Below, in pieces: positions 36,258 through 43,980 of a stretch of DNA of 45,092 nt. The DNA comes from Streptomyces xiaopingdaonensis (GTDB taxonomy: Bacteria; Actinomycetota; Actinomycetes; Streptomycetales; Streptomycetaceae): positions 1 through 45,092 of the forward strand of contig NZ_AJTQ01000077.1 of NCBI RefSeq assembly GCF_000262345.1, read 5' to 3'. The first letter of the stretch is position 1, and every line of letters starts with the position of its first letter. The position numbers and the translations under genes are program-made. The notes beneath the pieces were generated by a model. The model made no database searches and was not told the DNA's origin. It saw nothing but the letters and a program-made list of their open reading frames with translations.

Positions 36258-36287
36258 AACCCCAGGTCAGGCCTCTGACCTGGGGTT
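36258..36287 (+). terminator. Terminator of the tRNA-Thr gene
   Basis: A 13-base perfect stem AACCCCAGGTCAG / CTGACCTGGGGTT with a 4-base loop is followed by a T-rich stretch (TCTTCGTTTATT). Confidence 0.9.
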
Positions 36288-36621
36288 TCTTCGTTTATTG
36301 ACCGTGCGATCCGGGCTATTCGGACATTCGTGGTCTATGCATCGCAATGCGTAGGTCGCGGGTTGGCGCGCTGTCGCCAGCTGTCCATCACGCGGCTTTG
36401 ACCTGCTCCTTAGGGGCGCTGCACCGTCGGACTGACTTTTTATTCCGTGGCTCCGGTGGACATCCGGTGGACGGGCGTGCTCGGTGCTCTGTCAGGAGTG
36501 AGCCAAATCGACGGCCGCTGTCCCGCTCTGCCACAGGCAGCGTGGCGCCCGCGACCCCTCTGCTGGTCTGGGCCTCACAGCTCGTCGCGGTGCTTCGGAC
36601 CAGGACGCGAACCAGGCGGTG
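36288..36621. other. Junction region between core genome and accessory genes
   Basis: 334 bases without a convincing gene. AT content is higher than elsewhere near its left end. It includes the tRNA-like fragment described next. The rest has only frames with atypical codon use, possibly the remains of an integrated element. Confidence 0.5.
36342..36364 (+). repeat. Truncated copy of tRNA-Thr (attachment-site candidate)
   Basis: TCGCAATGCGTAGGTCGCGGGTT matches the anticodon-loop to T-arm part of the tRNA (36209-36231) in 21 of 23 positions, in the same orientation and 133 bases away. The acceptor end is not preserved. Such direct repeats mark the ends of elements that integrated into tRNA genes. 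Confidence 0.6.
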
Positions 36622-36996
36622 CTACTCGGGACGCTCGCAGACAGCCTCGATGTTGTTGCCGTCGGGGTCACGTACGAAGGCGGCGTAGTACGTGTCGTGA
36701 TACTGCGGCCAGACTTTCGGTGGGTGCAGGACCTCAGCCCCCACGGCGACAGCGGCCGTGTGGAAGGCGTCGACCGCCGACCGGTCGGAGGCGGTGAAGG
36801 CCAGGTGGCTCTCGCGAGCCCGGGAACCGTCAGGTCCCGGTACAGGGCCGATCCAGAACTCGGGGCGTTCGTCGCCGTATCCGATGCGGCCTTGGTGCTC
36901 GATGCGGCGGCCGGCGCCCAGGGGCGCGAGCACGGCGTCGTAGAACGCGGCACTGGCCGGTACATGTGCGGTCTGGATTTCCACGTGGTTCAGCAC
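36622..36996 (-). CDS. VOC-family (glyoxalase/dioxygenase fold) protein
   Basis: 124 residues, GTG start with a textbook AGGAGG four bases before it. Two beta-alpha-beta-beta-beta modules are recognisable: the first begins VLNHVEIQT with a metal-ligand type His4, the second has ESHLAFTASD, and FVRDPDGNNIEAV carries the conserved Glu. This is the size of a one-subunit VOC protein such as glyoxalase I-like, fosfomycin- or bleomycin-resistance-like proteins. The substrate is not predictable. It is last in a minus-strand series and 52 bases after the epoxide hydrolase gene. Confidence 0.85.
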   Translation of the reverse strand: MLNHVEIQTAHVPASAAFYDAVLAPLGAGRRIEHQGRIGYGDERPEFWIGPVPGPDGSRARESHLAFTASDRSAVDAFHTAAVAVGAEVLHPPKVWPQYHDTYYAAFVRDPDGNNIEAVCERPE

Positions 36997-37048
36997 CAGT
37001 CCTCCTGTTTCGTGTGAGGCGCCGAGGTTCGACGAGGGGCAGCGGTCA

Positions 37049-37975
37049 TCAGTCTTGATAGCCGAAGAAGGCCCTGATCTCGTGCAGGACGCGATCGGGG
37101 GCCTCATGCGACATCCAGTGCCCGCTCTCGACCGCTGCTCCGGTCACGTGCGGCGCGGCGCTGCGAATCCCGCAGAGCAGCCCCTCGAACAGGCGGGTCT
37201 GGGCGAGGAAGCGGACGGGGATCGTGAGCGGATCGGCCATGAAACGCCGGTTGTCCGCTTCGTCCTGCGGCCAGGCCTGGTAGAGACGTGACCCGTTGTG
37301 CATGACCCCCGGGCGGGAGTATGCGCGGGTGTACTCATCCACCGCGTGCGGCGGCACCGGCTCCTCGACACCGGGCGAGTTGGCCCGGTAGAAGTACTCG
37401 AGGTACAGACGTTCACGGCCCGCAACGAGCTGCTCGAACAGTGGCTCCTGGGAATGGAACGAGAAGTGGTAGGACAGCGGCTTCACCTGCTCGTACGACA
37501 GCTCTCCGCCGGTCACGGGGAAGTCCATCATGAGAAGGCCGGAGAACTGCTCACGCCACTGTGCCACGAGGGCGTAGGCGACGGCGCCACCCGCGTCGTG
37601 GGCGACGAGCTGGACACCGCTGGTGTACCCGAGCTTGGTCAGGAGCCGGTGGACGTAGCGCGAGAGGGTCGCCTTGTCGTGCGACGCGACGCTCCCACTG
37701 GAGTCCCCGAATCCGGGCAGGTCGACGGCGATCACGGTATGGCCGGGGAGCAGATCGGCCATGATCGTGCGGTAGGCGTACCAGGTCTCGGGGAACCCGT
37801 GCAGCAGCACGATCGGGTGCGGTCCGTCGCCGCCCACGACGTAATGCATCTGCAGGCCGTCGACGGTGGTGAAGCGGTGCTTGAAATGCTCGTTGAACTG
37901 TGGGTCGTCGCGTGTTGCGGCGTCGTGTCCCTGGCTCAGTGGGGTTTCCGAAGCGAGCAGTCCGGTAGGGGTCAC
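37049..37975 (-). CDS. Epoxide hydrolase-type alpha/beta hydrolase
   Basis: 308 residues from the GTG at 37975, preceded by AAGGAGA. HGFPETWY (about 59-66) is the epoxide hydrolase oxyanion signature, VAHDAGG has nucleophile Asp127, and SGHWMSHE has the catalytic His286. It should hydrolyse an epoxide or a haloalkane. It is a different, non-orthologous member from the EphE-like protein at 3261. It lies 26 bases after the MFS gene on the same strand, so the two are very likely co-transcribed. Confidence 0.87.
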   Translation of the reverse strand: MTPTGLLASETPLSQGHDAATRDDPQFNEHFKHRFTTVDGLQMHYVVGGDGPHPIVLLHGFPETWYAYRTIMADLLPGHTVIAVDLPGFGDSSGSVASHDKATLSRYVHRLLTKLGYTSGVQLVAHDAGGAVAYALVAQWREQFSGLLMMDFPVTGGELSYEQVKPLSYHFSFHSQEPLFEQLVAGRERLYLEYFYRANSPGVEEPVPPHAVDEYTRAYSRPGVMHNGSRLYQAWPQDEADNRRFMADPLTIPVRFLAQTRLFEGLLCGIRSAAPHVTGAAVESGHWMSHEAPDRVLHEIRAFFGYQD

Positions 37976-38001
37976 GGGAGATTCTCCTTGAAGTGTCGGG
38001 G

Positions 38002-39459
38002 TTAGGAATGCGTCGTGGTCGGCCGGGAGGAGCCGCGTCGGACGAGGGACGTGAGAGCGGTGAGTACGGCCAGTGCCGAGATGACGCCGGCGAGGTAGAA
38101 AGCCGGAGCGATGCCGGAGGCCACCTGGCCGGGTTCCCCGGCACCGATGTAGACGGCCACGATCACGGCGATGCCCAGGGATCCGGACACCTGCTGGACC
38201 ATCTGCAGGAAGCCGGACATCGAGCCGGTGTGTTCCGGCGGAAGATGGTCCATGATCATGACGGTGGCCGGGGTGAACACCAGGGCGGCACCGAGGCTGT
38301 GGACGACCAGCGGTGCCAGCACACCGCCGCCGTATGTACTGCCGCTGTCGAGTTGCGCGAACCAGACGAAGCTGACCGCCACGAGCACGCTCCCGGCCAC
38401 GAGTGGTCTGGCGGGTCCGACGCGCCGGATGACCGCGGGAACGAACTGGGTCACCGTGAGGATGGTGCCGGTGAGAGGGAGGAAGGCGAGGCCGGCCGTG
38501 AGCGCGCCCATGCCGAGGCCGCGCTGGAGGTACTGGACCAGTATGAACAGCAACGAGAAGTGGACTCCGACGATCAATCCCATGACCACGAGCGCCGTGG
38601 CGCGGCCGGTGTGCCGTAGCAGTGTCAGGTCCAGCAGTGGATGGGCGGCACGCTGCTCGATCAGTACGAACGCGACGAGCAGGACGGCGGCGAGGACGAA
38701 GGCGAGAATGGTCGGCACGGTCGCCCAGCCGGCTTCGGCGGCGTGGATGAACCCGTAGACCAGGAGCAGCGAACCCGGAGTCGCGGTGACGGCGCCCGCG
38801 ATGTCGACGCGCCCGCGGACCGGCGCGCTCTCGCGTACGAGTCGGTGGACCACCGCTACGACCGCGGCACCGACCGGAACATTGATGAGCAGTCCCCACC
38901 GCCATGAGGCGAAAGCGGTCAGCGCACCGCCGAGGATGAGGCCGAATGACGAGCCGATGGCGGAGGCCGCGGTGAACATGGCCAGGCTGCGACGTCGGGC
39001 GGCTTCGTCCCTGGCCATGGCCGCCAGCAGGGAGAGGACGCTGGGCGCGGCGATGGCGGCGCCCACTCCCTGAGCGACCCTGGCGGTGATCATCGTGGGC
39101 GCGTTCGGAGCGAGCCCGGCGGCGAGGGAAGCCGCGGCGAACAGGGCGGTGTGGATGGTGAAGACCCGCACTCGTCCGAAGGCGTCACCGAGCCGGCCAC
39201 CGAGGAGCATCAGGCCGCCGAAGGCCAGGGCGTAGGCGTTGGGAACCCATGACAGTCCAGCTGCGGAGAACCCGAGCGCGCTCTGCACCTGTGGAAGGGC
39301 GACCGTGACCACCTGTGCGTCGAGTTGCAGCATCAGCTGAGCGGTGAGCACGGCGGCGACGGCCAGCGCGGCGTGCGGCGGCACCTCGACGCGGCGACCC
39401 GCAAGGGACGGGAGAGGTGTCGGTCCCGTCCCGGTCCTGAGTTCTTCACGGACAGACAT
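38002..39459 (-). CDS. MFS exporter of the DHA2 (EmrB/QacA) family
   Basis: 485 residues, predicted 14 membrane helices. MLQLDAQVVTVALPQVQSAL in helix 1 and GGRLGDAFGRVRVF (motif A) between helices 2 and 3 are typical, with an Asp in helix 1 at the usual position (LDAQVV; exporters usually have LDxTIVNVALP). It uses the proton gradient to export drugs or metabolites. The start ATG at 39457-39459 is 51 bases from a striking palindromic operator. Promoter proximal in the MFS-epoxide hydrolase-VOC series, it could export the product or the toxin handled by these enzymes. Confidence 0.88.
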   Translation of the reverse strand: MSVREELRTGTGPTPLPSLAGRRVEVPPHAALAVAAVLTAQLMLQLDAQVVTVALPQVQSALGFSAAGLSWVPNAYALAFGGLMLLGGRLGDAFGRVRVFTIHTALFAAASLAAGLAPNAPTMITARVAQGVGAAIAAPSVLSLLAAMARDEAARRRSLAMFTAASAIGSSFGLILGGALTAFASWRWGLLINVPVGAAVVAVVHRLVRESAPVRGRVDIAGAVTATPGSLLLVYGFIHAAEAGWATVPTILAFVLAAVLLVAFVLIEQRAAHPLLDLTLLRHTGRATALVVMGLIVGVHFSLLFILVQYLQRGLGMGALTAGLAFLPLTGTILTVTQFVPAVIRRVGPARPLVAGSVLVAVSFVWFAQLDSGSTYGGGVLAPLVVHSLGAALVFTPATVMIMDHLPPEHTGSMSGFLQMVQQVSGSLGIAVIVAVYIGAGEPGQVASGIAPAFYLAGVISALAVLTALTSLVRRGSSRPTTTHS

Positions 39460-39509
39460 ATGGGCGCCTCGGAGGTAGGGCACGGATAAGGAGATTGATG
39501 TGGCTGCGA

Positions 39510-39536
39510 CGGTTACCGAATAAAGATCGGTAACCG
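39510..39536. promoter_or_regulatory. Palindromic operator upstream of the MFS gene
   Basis: Arms CGGTTACCGA (39510-39519) and TCGGTAACCG (39527-39536) are exact inverted repeats separated by ATAAAGA. The size and symmetry are those of TetR-type operators. No TetR-family gene lies in the window, so the repressor must be elsewhere or the binder is another family. Confidence 0.6.
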
Positions 39537-39608
39537 CCCTGGTACTTCGCCCGCGAGGGCAGCACACGCGCCCAGCTGGGCCGGCAGCGCCTTGCCTGCG
39601 CCGGCGGG

Positions 39609-40079
39609 TCAGGCGCCGGTGACCACGCTCGGCTCGCCCGTGGTCCACGAGGTATGCAGTACACGGCGGTCGATGCGCCATCCGTTGTTGGTGCGGACGA
39701 AGGAGTCGATGTAGGTGCCGCCGGTGTGGTAGAAGCCGGTTCCGAGGTGGTGGTGGGCGATGACCTGCGTTCGCGTGCGCACTCCCTCAGCGGTGGGCTC
39801 GAACCAGATCGCGCCCAGGAAGTGCTGGGTGGCGTCGAGGCGGCCCATGAGGCCGCCGATGGCTCCTGCGATGCCCTGCGCCCCACGTGCCATCACGCCG
39901 GTGAACGCGTCGCCGCCCGGGATGTAGCTCTCGAAGGTGTTCTCAAGCTCTGCGGTCTCGGTGAACACATCGGCGAGTTGCTCGAAGTCGCGGCCGTCCA
40001 GTGCCTTGGCGTACCCGAGGAGCACTGACCGGATCTCGGCTTCGTCGCGGCCGTCAATGTGCGGGTGGTTCAGTGTCAT
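39609..40079 (-). CDS. SnoaL/NTF2-like protein
   Basis: 156 residues. The start MTLNHPHIDGRDEAEIRSVLLGYAKALDGRDFEQLADVF is the classical NTF2-like opening, with the alpha-helical lid and the conical barrel. ATQHFLGAIWFEP and HLGTGFYHTGGTYIDSFVR follow the pattern of hydroxylating dioxygenase small subunits, scytalone dehydratase and SnoaL-type cyclases. Which reaction it does, if any, is not clear. It lies between the SDR genes and the operator, in the same direction, and could either isomerise or dehydrate a polyketide-like or hydroxy-carbonyl compound. Confidence 0.82.
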   Translation of the reverse strand: MTLNHPHIDGRDEAEIRSVLLGYAKALDGRDFEQLADVFTETAELENTFESYIPGGDAFTGVMARGAQGIAGAIGGLMGRLDATQHFLGAIWFEPTAEGVRTRTQVIAHHHLGTGFYHTGGTYIDSFVRTNNGWRIDRRVLHTSWTTGEPSVVTGA

Positions 40080-40192
40080 TGCTCTTGCTTCCTTGCTTCC
40101 TTGGTTCTGGCAGCGTGCGATGCGCTTCGCCGGCGGGTGGTGGGGCCAGTGCGTCATGCCGCTGTGGTGGTCCGGGAGTGATGGCCGGCAAC

Positions 40193-41035
40193 TCAGTGGT
40201 CGGTGGTCTGCGCTGTGGCGTGCTGGGCCCGGTGTTCGGTGATCCGCCCGGTCAATGCGTCGTCGATGGCGGTGAAGGCGTCGCTGCCCAGGGGAAGTCT
40301 GCGGGGCGGGTTGGCCGAGGTGGCGGACTCGATGATGGCGCGGGCCATCTTCACGGGGTCGCCGACGCTGTCGGCCGTCACGGCTGCCGGTTGGGCGAGG
40401 TAGCGGCGCAGTTCTCCGACGGGCCCGCTCTGGTAGGCGTCGAGCGGTTCGCTGACCCGCAGGCGGTTGAAGAAGTTGGACTTGATGGTGCCGGGTTCGA
40501 TGAGAGTGATGCCGATGTGGAAGGGGGCGAGTTCGTCGTGGAGGGAGTCGAAAAATCCTTCGACCCCCCACTTGGCCGCGTGGTAGACGCTGGCTCCGGC
40601 CATGCCGGTTTGACCTGCGGCGCTGGAGATCTGGGTGAAGTGGCCCGATCCCTGGTTCCTGAGATGCGGCAGTGCGGTGCGGAGAAGGTTGATGGGGGCC
40701 ACGAGATTGGTGTCGAGTACGGCCCGGATGCCCTGGTCGTCGAATTCCTCCGCCGCGCCGTACAGGCCGAAGCCGGCGTTGGACACGATGTGGTCGACGC
40801 GGGCCAGTTCCTGGAAGGCGGCGTCGACGACGGTTCGCAGGCGCGCGGTGTCGGTGACGTCGAGTTCGGCAGTCCACAGGCGCTGTCCGTAAGTGCTCTT
40901 CAGCGGCGCGAAGGTGGTGGTGTCGCGTGCGGTCGCGGCGACGCGGTGACCATCGTCGAGGAGTGTCTCGGTCAGTGCCCGGCCCAGGCCGGCTGAGGCG
41001 CCGGTGATGAGCCAGGTGCGGGCGTCGGGTGCCAT
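40193..41035 (-). CDS. Short-chain dehydrogenase/reductase (classical SDR, oxidoreductase)
   Basis: 280 residues. The cofactor motif TGASAGLG (11-18), NAG (86-88), Ser138, Tyr151 and Lys155 (YHAAK) form a complete catalytic set. ARDT after strand 2 favours NADP(H). This subgroup is often annotated as SDR family oxidoreductase or retinol dehydrogenase-like and acts on carbonyl or hydroxyl groups of unknown substrates. The gene is 85 bases from the second SDR on the same strand. Confidence 0.87.
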   Translation of the reverse strand: MAPDARTWLITGASAGLGRALTETLLDDGHRVAATARDTTTFAPLKSTYGQRLWTAELDVTDTARLRTVVDAAFQELARVDHIVSNAGFGLYGAAEEFDDQGIRAVLDTNLVAPINLLRTALPHLRNQGSGHFTQISSAAGQTGMAGASVYHAAKWGVEGFFDSLHDELAPFHIGITLIEPGTIKSNFFNRLRVSEPLDAYQSGPVGELRRYLAQPAAVTADSVGDPVKMARAIIESATSANPPRRLPLGSDAFTAIDDALTGRITEHRAQHATAQTTDH

Positions 41036-41042
41036 GTCGGTT

Positions 41043-41076
41043 CTTTCTGGACGGCTGGTCTTTCTGGACGGCTGGT
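41043..41076. repeat. 17-base tandem duplication between the two SDR genes
   Basis: CTTTCTGGACGGCTGGT occurs twice in direct succession (41043-41059 and 41060-41076), with no mismatch. It is non-coding and probably a recent slip; its only effect may be on the ribosome-binding leader of the SDR gene starting at 41035. Confidence 0.7.
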
Positions 41077-41120
41077 TCAGAAGGCCCGTGAGGCCGTGTG
41101 ACCGGTGGTGGGGTGAGCGG

Positions 41121-41876
41121 TCACATCTGGCCCATGCCGCCGTCGACGAAGAACTCGGCGCCGGTCGTGAAGGAGCTCTGGTCGGAGGCCAGGAACACTG
41201 CGGTGGCGGCGACTTCTTCGGGGCGGCCGATGCGGGCCAGCGGGACGATGCTGCTCACCTGGTTCCGGTGCTGTTGCTGGGCTTCTTCGTCGTGCGCGCC
41301 GGCCGAGACGTAGGTGGCGGGAGTATCGATCGGGCCGGGGCTGAGGACGTTGACGCGGATGCCGCGTTCGGTCAGTTCGTAGGCCCAGGAGCGGCCCAGG
41401 CTGCGCACGGCGGCCTTGGTGGCGCCGTACAGGCTCATCCGGGGAACGTTGCGGGAGGCGCTGATCGAGCCGACGAGGGTGATGGAGCCGCCGGCCGTCA
41501 TCAGGGGCAGGGCTTTCTGCACGGTGAACAGAGTTCCGGCGACGTTGACGGAGAAGTGCCGTTCGTAGTCTTCCTGCGTGATCTCTTCGAGAGGGATCAC
41601 GCTGCCGCTGCCCGCGTTGACGAAGACGGTGTCCAGCCGCCCGTGGCGGTGCGTGATCGCGCTGATGACCTTGTCCACAGCATGCGGATCGGCGACGTCG
41701 CCCCGGATGCCTGCTGCACGGGCGCCGAGGCTTTCGACGGCGGCGTCGAGTTCTGCTCGCCGGCGGCCGGTGATGTAGACGAAGGCCCCCTCCTCGATGA
41801 AGCGCCGGGCGGTGGCCAGACCGATGCCCGCGCTGCCGCCGGTGACGAGGGCGATCCGGTCGGAAAGCAGTCCCAT
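41121..41876 (-). CDS. Short-chain dehydrogenase/reductase (classical SDR)
   Basis: 251 residues. TGGSAGIG (12-19), NAGSG (88-92), Ser137, Tyr150 and Lys154 (YGATK) are intact, and NVLSPGPIDTP and FFVDGGMGQM are typical. GRR after strand 2 favours NADP(H). The ATG at 41874-41876 has AAGGA upstream. It is transcribed away from the Rrf2-family regulator gene, and the region between them holds repeated GTTACAG-type elements, so it is the most likely direct target of that regulator. Confidence 0.88.
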   Translation of the reverse strand: MGLLSDRIALVTGGSAGIGLATARRFIEEGAFVYITGRRRAELDAAVESLGARAAGIRGDVADPHAVDKVISAITHRHGRLDTVFVNAGSGSVIPLEEITQEDYERHFSVNVAGTLFTVQKALPLMTAGGSITLVGSISASRNVPRMSLYGATKAAVRSLGRSWAYELTERGIRVNVLSPGPIDTPATYVSAGAHDEEAQQQHRNQVSSIVPLARIGRPEEVAATAVFLASDQSSFTTGAEFFVDGGMGQM

Positions 41877-41929
41877 GATGGGTTCCTTCGTGAGAGGGGT
41901 GTCGGGCCGGGAAAGGCCGCGTCACAGCA

Positions 41930-42040
41930 CCTGTAACTGAAGTGCTTACAGGGCAACTAAAACAGTTACACCTCTGCGTGGCAAGCCGGGTTTCCACCCG
42001 TCCGTCGGCAGGGTTGTGCTGTATCTGTTCTTGTTACAGT
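41930..42040. promoter_or_regulatory. Operator cluster between the SDR and Rrf2-type regulator genes
   Basis: CCTGTAA (41930-41936) and TTACAGG (41946-41952) form a 7-base inverted repeat around 9 bases. TGTAACTG (41932-41939) recurs in inverse orientation as CAGTTACA (41963-41970), and GTTACAG appears again at 42033-42039 on the regulator side. Each gene start has copies in front of it. This is the expected pattern for a self-regulating divergent pair. Confidence 0.55.
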
Positions 42041-42092
42041 TGTGTGAGGGGGCCCTTCGGCAACCGCAGGCCCCGAAGACGTGAGGAGCAGC

Positions 42093-42569
42093 GTGAGCGC
42101 GAACAGCCGCATGAGCCTGGCCGTGCACATCCTGACCTGGCTGGCATACGACCGGCGCGGCACCGACAAGGAGACCGCGACGTCGCAGCGCATCGCGACA
42201 AGCGTGAACACGAACCCGGTCGTGATCCGGCGGAGCCTGGGCCGGCTGAAGGACCATGGACTTGTGACCATCGACCACGGCAAGGGCGGCGGCTGGAGCC
42301 TTGCCCGCGACGCCGCGTCGATCACCTTGCTGGACGTGTACTGCGCGAGTTCGGACGATCCGGTCTTCGGCCTGCACGCCTCGGATCCGGACGCGGAGTG
42401 CTATGTCGGCTACGGCATCCAGCCCGTCCTGACGAGGATCTATGACCGGGCGACCGAAGCCCTGCGCCAGTCACTGGCGCAAGACACCATCGCGGATGTG
42501 CTTCGCGAGACCGTGGCCGTGTATGCGGCAGGAGACCACCCGCCCCCGCAGCCTCGGGTCTCCTCGTGA
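42093..42569 (+). CDS. Rrf2-family transcriptional regulator without an Fe-S cysteine cluster
   Basis: 158 residues from the GTG preceded by GAGGAG. The winged helix-turn-helix is recognisable: RMSLAVHILTWLAY, ATSQRIATSVNTNPVVIRRSL (recognition helix) and LKDHGLVTIDHGKGGGWSLARD (wing), followed by the dimerisation helix. The protein has only two cysteines, Cys84 and Cys103, so it lacks the three-Cys cluster of IscR or NsrR and belongs with YwnA-like members. A thiol-based response to electrophiles or quinones is possible but unproven. It is divergent from the SDR gene. Confidence 0.85.
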   Translation: MSANSRMSLAVHILTWLAYDRRGTDKETATSQRIATSVNTNPVVIRRSLGRLKDHGLVTIDHGKGGGWSLARDAASITLLDVYCASSDDPVFGLHASDPDAECYVGYGIQPVLTRIYDRATEALRQSLAQDTIADVLRETVAVYAAGDHPPPQPRVSS

Positions 42570-42826
42570 GACCGGGCCTCTGCTTCGCACTGGAGATCAC
42601 ATTCACCCGACGGCCGCCGCGCCCGCCGTGCCCGGCACGCCGCGGCCCGGCCTCCGGATACGCGGCGGTACCCGGGTGCGGCACACCTAGGAAGTCACGT
42701 CCTTCCAGAGACCGTGCGCTGAGAGCAGAGTGCCGGACAGAGGCGCGGTCCGTGCGGGGGCGCGCCACAGTGCTGCGCACCGTGAGGGTGGGTGGAGATC
42801 CGGCACCGCACGCCTGGAGAGCCGCA

Positions 42827-43783
42827 ATGAGGATGCGTGTGCCCGCAGTACCCGCCGGTGACACCGGTGGGACCGCCAAGAGGGAGGAGGGCGCGTCGGA
42901 CAACGCGCTCGGCGACTATCTCCGTCTCTGTCGTGCCCGGCTGGATCCGTGGACGGCCGGTCTGCCGGTCGTCGCGTCGGGCCGTCGGGTGAAGGGACTT
43001 CGCCGGGAGGAGATCTCCGTCCTGACGGGAATCAGCGCGGATTACTACAGCCGCCTGGAGCAGGGGCGCGAGCGGAACCCCTCGGCGCGGGTTGTGGAAG
43101 CGCTCAGCCGAGCGCTCCAACTGGACTCGGACGCGCGCGGTCGCCTGTTCCGTCTCTCGGGTATCAACCCGAGCCTCGGTCCGGACAGCATGCCGGCGCG
43201 TGTGCATCCGGCGCTGCTGCGGCTGCTGGAGGATTCGTCCCCTGCGGTGGCCTACGCGCTGAGTCCCTGTCTCGATGTCCTGGCGGTCAACCAGCGCGCG
43301 CGAGCTCTGCTGTCTCCCTTCGGAAGTGGAATCAACCTGGCCCGGGCCCTGTTCACTCATTCGAAGGCGCGTGTCTTCTTCGCGGAATGGCCTCGCGCCG
43401 CTGCCGCCACCGTGCAGACGCTGCGCCACAACGCACTCCAGTGCCCCGAAGACATCGACATCCCGGATCTGGTCGGCGAGCTGTTGGCTCGATCAGCGGA
43501 CTTCAGTTGTCTGTGGGAGAGCGGCACGGAGGCTGATCTGGCCCGTGCGTACGGCGCAGTCGTCCATCCGGACGTAGGTCCCCTGGAACTCACGTACACG
43601 ACCTTCAGCCGGCCGGACGCCCCGGGGCAGCGCCTGCTGGTGGGAGCACCCTCGCCCGGAAGCCGCAGCGCCCAGGCCCTCACCTATCTGACGGCGACGA
43701 GTGCTCCCCCCAGCCAGTCGGCTGCGGCTCACCGAAGCCGCAAAGCCGCGCTTGTCGACGTCACCGCGGCCACGCTGCGGTGA
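42827..43783 (+). CDS. XRE-family regulator with MmyB-type ligand domain
   Basis: 318 residues. After about 28 leader residues the helix-turn-helix domain reads ALGDYLRLCRARLDPW through RRVKGLRREEISVLTGISADYYSRLEQGRERNPS. The second domain (HPALLRLLEDSSPAVAYALSPCLDVLAVNQRARALL) is the PAS-like MltR/MmyB ligand-binding domain of Streptomyces regulators. Such proteins often activate or repress an adjacent oxidoreductase gene, and an aldo/keto reductase gene follows at 197 bases. An ATG at 42827 with GGAGA upstream is the likely start; a second ATG is two codons on. The ligand is unknown. Confidence 0.87.
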   Translation: MRMRVPAVPAGDTGGTAKREEGASDNALGDYLRLCRARLDPWTAGLPVVASGRRVKGLRREEISVLTGISADYYSRLEQGRERNPSARVVEALSRALQLDSDARGRLFRLSGINPSLGPDSMPARVHPALLRLLEDSSPAVAYALSPCLDVLAVNQRARALLSPFGSGINLARALFTHSKARVFFAEWPRAAAATVQTLRHNALQCPEDIDIPDLVGELLARSADFSCLWESGTEADLARAYGAVVHPDVGPLELTYTTFSRPDAPGQRLLVGAPSPGSRSAQALTYLTATSAPPSQSAAAHRSRKAALVDVTAATLR

Positions 43784-43844
43784 CGCCCTCCACACGACGT
43801 TCAGCGACGTCGACCACATCGCTTCGCACGGGATGTGTCGTTCT

Positions 43845-43864
43845 TGCGACGCTGCGGCGTCGCA
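43845..43864. repeat. Short palindrome after the XRE regulator gene
   Basis: TGCGACGC / GCGTCGCA (43845-43852 and 43857-43864) around TGCG. It may be an operator for the downstream aldo/keto reductase gene or part of a terminator. Confidence 0.4.
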
Positions 43865-43873
43865 GGTCCGTGG

Positions 43874-43902
43874 CCAGCCTGGGTGTGGAGCACCCAGGCT
43901 GG
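43874..43902 (+). terminator. Hairpin terminator of the XRE regulator gene
   Basis: A 12-base perfect stem CCAGCCTGGGTG / CACCCAGGCTGG with a 5-base loop, 90 bases after the regulator stop and 78 bases before the next start. Confidence 0.7.
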
Positions 43903-43980
43903 TGGAGCCTCCCTTGTCGGTGATGGTTCGGGGAGTGTGGTGGACGCAAGCACTCCGCTGTAGCTCGACCAAGGAATGAC

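Noticed and set aside
36347..36688. Possible small gene just after the tRNA-like repeat
   Set aside because: Codon use does not fit and the product has no recognisable motif; it could be debris of an integrated element but I cannot show it.
37976..38905. Upstream extension of the epoxide hydrolase
   Set aside because: It would lie over the MFS gene on the same strand; the GTG at 37975 has a Shine-Dalgarno sequence and the family N-terminus.
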